Shown in pieces: positions 59,501 through 64,000 of a stretch of DNA of 64,000 nucleotides. The stretch's first letter is position 1, and every line of letters begins with the position of its first letter. A model generated the notes under the pieces. It made no database searches and was not told where the DNA came from. It was given only the letters and a program-made list of their open reading frames with translations. Source of the DNA: Plecoglossus altivelis (lineage: Eukaryota > Chordata > Actinopteri > Osmeriformes > Plecoglossidae); assembly GCA_036571765.1 (NCBI GenBank), contig BROE01000007.1, positions 14,839,663-14,903,662 on the forward strand. The letters are read 5' to 3'. The position numbers and the translations under genes are program-made.

Positions 59501-61768
59501 CTCCCATGACACACAAATGCAGCCTCCCATGACACACAAATGCAGCCTCCCATGACACACAAATGCAGCCTCCCATGACACACAAATGCAGCCTCCCATG
59601 ACACACAAATGCAGCCTCCCATGACACACAAATGCAGCCTCCCATGACACACAAATGCAGTATTTTTCATGACACACTATGCTCAGGGCTCCATTGACTC
59701 ATGCAAGTCCTCTATGACTACTCCTAATGCAAGTTACGTTTGACACACTTAATGCAGTCTCCATGACACATTAAGCAGTCCTCATGAACACTAATGCAGG
59801 TCTCGATGGAACAGTGAATGCAGATCAGTGACACACTAAGTGCAGTCCTCCCATGACACACTATGCAGCCTCTATGACACTATCTAATGCGATGCCGCCA
59901 TTGACACACTAATGCAGTCCTTCTATGACAACTAATGCAGTCTTCCTATGACACAAAATTGCGTTCTTATGACACAATAATTGCATGATTCTGCGTATGA
60001 CACACTAATGCCAGCCTCCTTGACAACTAATGCGCTCCTCTGGAGCACACCTAAATGCAGGCCTCCCATGACACCACTAGTGCAGCCTCCATGACACACT
60101 AATGCATCCTCCCATGACACACTAAAGCAGCCTCCTATGACACACTAAAGCAGCCTCCTATGACACACTAAAGCAGCCTCCTATGACACACTAAAGCAGC
60201 CTCCTATGACACACTAAAGCAGCCTCCTATGACACACTAAAGCAGCCTCCTATGACACACTAAAGCAGCCTCCTATGACACACTAAAGCAGCCTCCTATG
60301 ACACACTAAAGCAGCCTCCTATGACACACTAAAGCAGCCTCCTATGACACACTAAAGCAGCCTCCTATGACACACTAAAGCAGCCTCCTATGACACACTA
60401 AAGCAGCCTCCTATGACACACTAAAGCAGCCTCCTATGACACACTAAAGCAGCCTCCTATGACACACTAAAGCAGCCTCCTATGACACACTAAAGCAGCC
60501 TCCTATGACACACTAAAGCAGCCTCCTATGACACACTAAAGCAGCCTCCTATGACACACTAAAGCAGCCTCCTATGACACACTAAAGCAGCCTCCTATGA
60601 CACACTAAAGCAGCCTCCTATGACACACTAAAGCAGCCTCCTATGACACACTAAAGCAGCTTCCTATGACACACTAATGCAGCCTCCTATGACACAATAA
60701 TGCAGCTTCTATGAAACCTTAATGCAGCTTCCTATGACACACTAATGCAGCCTCCTATGACACACTAATGCAGCCTCCTATGACACACTAATGCAGCCTC
60801 CCATGACACACTAATGCAGCCTCCCATGACACACTAATGCAGCCTCCCATGACACACTAATGCAGCCTCCTATGACACACTAATGCAGCCTCCCATGACA
60901 CACTAATGCAGCCTCCCATGACACACTAATGCAGCCTCCTATGACACACTAATGCAGCCTCCTATGACACACTAATGCAGCCTCCTATGACACACTAATG
61001 CAGCCTCCTATGACACACTAATGCAGCTTCCCATGACACACTAATGCAACCTCCCATAACACACTAATGCAGCCTCCCATGACACACTAATGCAGCCTCC
61101 CATGACACACTAATGCAGCCTCCTATGACACACTAATGCAGCCTCCCATGACACACTAATGCAGCATCCTCCAGCTTCCTATGACACACTAATGCACCCT
61201 CCCATAACACACTAATGCAGCCTCCCATAACACACTAATGCAGCCTCCCATAACACACTAATGCAGCCTCCCATAACACACTAATGCAGCCTCCCATAAC
61301 ACACTAATGCAGCCTCCCATAACACACTAATGCAGCCTCCCATAACACACTAATGCAGCCTCCCATAACACACTAATGCAGCCTCCCATAACACACTAAT
61401 GCAGCCTCCCATAACACACTAATGCAGCCTCCCATAACACACTAATGCAGCCTCCCATAACACACTAATGCAGCCTCCCATAACACACTAATGCAGCCTC
61501 CCATAACACACTAATGCAGCCTCCCATAACACACTAATGCAGCCTCCCATAACACACTAATGCAGCCTCCCATAACACACTAATGCAGCCTCCTCCAGCT
61601 TCCTATGACACACTAATGCACCCTCCCATAACACACTAATGCAGCCTCCTATGACACACTAATGCAGCCTCCATGACACACTAATGCGACCTCCATGACA
61701 CATATTGCAGTCTCCTGACCACTAATGCCCTCATGCCTAATGCAGCTCCATGACAGACTAAGCAGTTC
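56516..61768. repeat. 23-bp satellite array, main block (about 225 copies)
   Basis: Unit core tatgacacactaatgcagc plus ctcc, 23 bp. Some copies add a 10-bp ttcagcctcc. Variants are grouped: cttcctatg copies at about 57290-57640, aacaccctaa copies at 57690-57930, tatgtcacac copies at 58140-58205, acacacaaatg copies at 58955-59655, actaaagcag copies at 60115-60660, cccataacac copies at 61200-61580. Stretches 59660-60115 and 61655-61768 are riddled with indels. Open frames of about 250 residues at 58893-59677 exist only because a T-to-A change removes the minus-strand stop. Confidence 0.97.
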
Positions 61769-61954
61769 CTCCCAGCCCGACGCATCATTTGCGGATGACT
61801 GCTGTCAACACGACTCTCAGAAGACTCTGTCTCTTGGGATTAAAGTTAATTGATGTGCCATTAGTAAGCATCAAAGAGAACACGTAGCTCAGGCTAGAAC
61901 CAGGTGATGTCATTGATGGCAGTGGAAATGCCAGCAACTTGGATGATAGCTTGT
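61769..61954. other. unique island between satellite blocks, left part
   Basis: Non-satellite sequence. Nothing recognised. Confidence 0.5.
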
Positions 61955-62270
61955 AGAATTGTGAGAGATGTAGAATTGTGAGAGATGTAGAATTGTGAGA
62001 GATGTAGAATTGTGAGAGATGTAGAATTGTGAGAGATGTAGAATTGTGAGAGATGTAGAATTGTGAGAGATGTAGAATTGTGAGAGATGTAGAATTGTGA
62101 GAGATGTAGAATTGTGAGAGATGTAGAATTGTGAGAGATGTAGAATTGTGAGAGATGTAGAATTGTGAGAGATGTAGAATTGTGAGAGATGTAGAATTGT
62201 GAGAGATGTAGAATTGTGAGAGATGTAGAATTGTGAGAGATGTAGAATTGTGAGAGATGTAGAATTGAGA
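61955..62270. repeat. 17-bp minisatellite, about 18 copies, highly homogeneous
   Basis: gatgtagaattgtgaga repeated at 17-bp steps (61984, 62001 and on) with almost no variation. The minus strand is open in overlapping frames (His/Ser/Thr/Leu repeats), an artefact. Confidence 0.97.
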
Positions 62271-62528
62271 TGTGTCTGCAGAAGTGTGTCTCCGTGTGAC
62301 ATGTCCTGATTACTGTATCTTCTTCTGAAATGATTCTACAGTAGCAAAGGTCAGATAAACAAAATAGTGACTTTAAAAAAACTTTAGGAGAGAAGGGGGG
62401 AGGAGGATGGGAGGGGAAGGGAACCACAGAAGGGACATGAAACGAGAGGAGGGAGAGGAGAAAGGGAGGGGAGGGGTTAGGAGGAGAGAGGAGAGGAGAG
62501 GAGGAGGAGGAGAAGGAGAGGGGCGGTG
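62271..62528. other. unique island between satellite blocks, right part
   Basis: Ends in a purine-rich gaggagaggagagg tract (62390-62525) that abuts the satellite again. Confidence 0.55.
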
Positions 62529-64000
62529 CAGCTTCCTATGACACACTAATGCAGCTTCCTATGACACACTAATGCAGCTTCCTATGACACACTAATGCAG
62601 CTTCCTATGACACACTAATGCAGCTTCCTATGACACACTAATGCAGCTTCCTATGACACACTAATGCAGCTTCCTATGACACACTAATGCAGCTTCCTAT
62701 GACACACTAATGCAGCTTCCTATGACACACTAATGCAGCTTCCTATGACACACTAATGCAGCTTCCTATGACACACTAATGCAGCTTCCTATGACACACT
62801 AATGCACCCTCCTATGACACACTAATGCAGCCTCCTTCCAGCCCTCCCAGTAACACCACTAATCGCAGCCCTCCCATAAACACACTCAATGCAGCCTCCC
62901 ACTATGACACACCTCAATGCAGCTCCTCTAGTGCCTCCATGACCACCACTAATGCACACCTCTCCCCAGGACACACAATGAGCCTCCATGACACACTAAT
63001 TGCAGGCCTCCTCAGCCTCCTAACACACTAATTCAGCCTCCTATGACACACTAAAGCAGCTTCCTATGACACACTAATGCAGCCTCCCATAACACACTAA
63101 TGCAGCCTCCTATGACACACTAATGCAGCCTCCTTCAGCCTCCCATAACACACTAATGCAGCCTCCCATAACACACTAATGCAGCCTCCTTAAGCCTCCT
63201 ATGACACACTAATGCAGCCTCCTTCAGTCTCCCATGACACACTAATGCAGCCTCCTTCAGCCTCCCATAACACACTAATGCAGCCTCCCATGACACACTA
63301 ATGCAGCCTCCCATGACACACTAATGCAGCCTCCCATGACACACTAATGCAGCCTCCTATGACACACTAATGCAGCCTCCCATAACACACTAATGCAGCC
63401 TCCCATAACACACTAATGCAGCCTCCCATAACACACTAATGCAGCCTCCCATAACACACTAATGCAGCCTCCCATAACACACTAATGCAGCCTCCCATAA
63501 CACACTAATGCAGCCTCCCATAACACACTAATGCAGCCTCCCATAACACACTAATGCAGCCTCCCATAACACACTAATGCAGCCTCCCATAACACACTAA
63601 TGCAGCCTCCCATGACACACTAATGCAGCCTCCCATGACACACTAATGCAGCCTCCCATGACACACTAATGCAGCCTCCTTCAGCCTCCCATAACACACT
63701 AATGCAGCCTCCCATAACACACTAATGCAGCCTCCTATGACACACTAATGCAGCCTCCTTCAGCCTCCTATGACACACTAATGCAGCCTCCTATGACACA
63801 CTAATGCAGCCTCCTATGACACACTAATGCAGCCTCCCATGACACACTAATGCAGCCTCCTATGACACACTAATGCAGCCTCCCATGACACACTAATGCA
63901 GCCTCCCATGACACACTAATGCAGCCTCCCATAACACACTAATGCAGCCTCCCATAACACACTAATGCAGCCTCCCATAACACACTAATGCAGCCTCCCA
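62529..64000. repeat. 23-bp satellite array, second block, running off the window
   Basis: Starts with a uniform cttcctatgacacac block (62529-62805), then an indel-rich part (62825-63040), then mixed cccataacac and cctatgacac copies to the last base. The true array length is unknown. Confidence 0.97.

Larger units (their letters stand above)
1691..64000 (-). other. nrg3: nrg3 intron preceding the EGF exon (intron 1, partial)
   Basis: Everything upstream of the acceptor in the direction of transcription. No reading frame in the window resembles the first NRG3 exon (N-terminal membrane segment plus Ser/Thr-rich region), so this intron is at least about 62 kb long. A very large first intron is also a property of mammalian NRG3. 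A separate unrecognised gene nested in it cannot be excluded. Confidence 0.65.

Noticed and set aside
58893..59677. Minus-strand genes of about 250 residues with a 23-residue repeat
   Set aside because: Three overlapping frames are all open because one substitution in the satellite unit removes its stop. Pure repeat translation.
56516..64000. CRISPR array
   Set aside because: Units are contiguous 23-bp copies without spacers, in a vertebrate intron with no cas genes. The same applies to all other regular arrays here.

Overview
The window is vertebrate nuclear DNA, most likely from a teleost fish. The signs are a split EGF exon with vertebrate splice signals, long CA/TG, ATT and GA microsatellites, a decayed L2-type LINE, two short dispersed elements of teleost type, and an extreme density of minisatellites. 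There is no operon-like structure and no intact long gene. Species cannot be fixed from the sequence alone.

The one confident protein-coding feature is a 133-bp exon on the minus strand at 1558-1690. It encodes the first four cysteines of the EGF-like module of neuregulin 3 (nrg3). It has a strong polypyrimidine/AG acceptor at 1691-1745 and a GT donor at 1556-1557, which sits inside a TG-type microsatellite. The split between cysteines 4 and 5 is the classic intron position of ErbB-ligand EGF modules. On this reading, 1-1555 is the start of the next intron, and 1693-64000 lies in the preceding (first) intron of nrg3, which runs off the right edge and is at least 62 kb long. I see no other nrg3 exon here.

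Layout of the intron. 1.7-10 kb: mostly unique sequence with small minisatellites, a possible tRNA-derived SINE and a teleost-type dispersed repeat. 10-16 kb: an ACTAC array, then a ~1.7-1.85 kb block present twice (10841-12517 and 13398-15250) on both sides of an 880-bp N gap, with an 80-base poly-C in the second copy. 16-25.7 kb: unique sequence, short tandem repeats and a 5'-truncated L2 LINE (23237-24684) that split a 24-bp tandem repeat. 25.76-32.1 kb: a near-identical tandem duplication of ~2.8 and ~3.6 kb, each unit ending in a GCCTGCCCCACT-type array. 32.3-35.15 kb: a CT/CACCACATT minisatellite. 35-56 kb: unique sequence alternating with about 20 minisatellites, a CpG-rich island at 43.97-44.57 kb, and a second N gap (46520-47350) inside a 25-bp array. 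56.5-64 kb: a 23-bp satellite of nearly 7 kb, broken by a short island with a 17-bp array, and continuing past the window end.

Adding the listed intervals by hand, about 24 kb of the ~62.3 kb of called bases (close to 40%) is tandem repeat. Almost all longer ORFs fall inside these arrays and are products of repeat periodicity, not genes. The most interesting leads are the nrg3 exon with its microsatellite-embedded donor, the intronic CpG island, the arrays that multiply transcription-factor-like motifs (39-bp, 41-bp and 29-bp repeats), the homogenised blocks of the 23-bp satellite, and the two direct duplications, which may be biological or assembly products.
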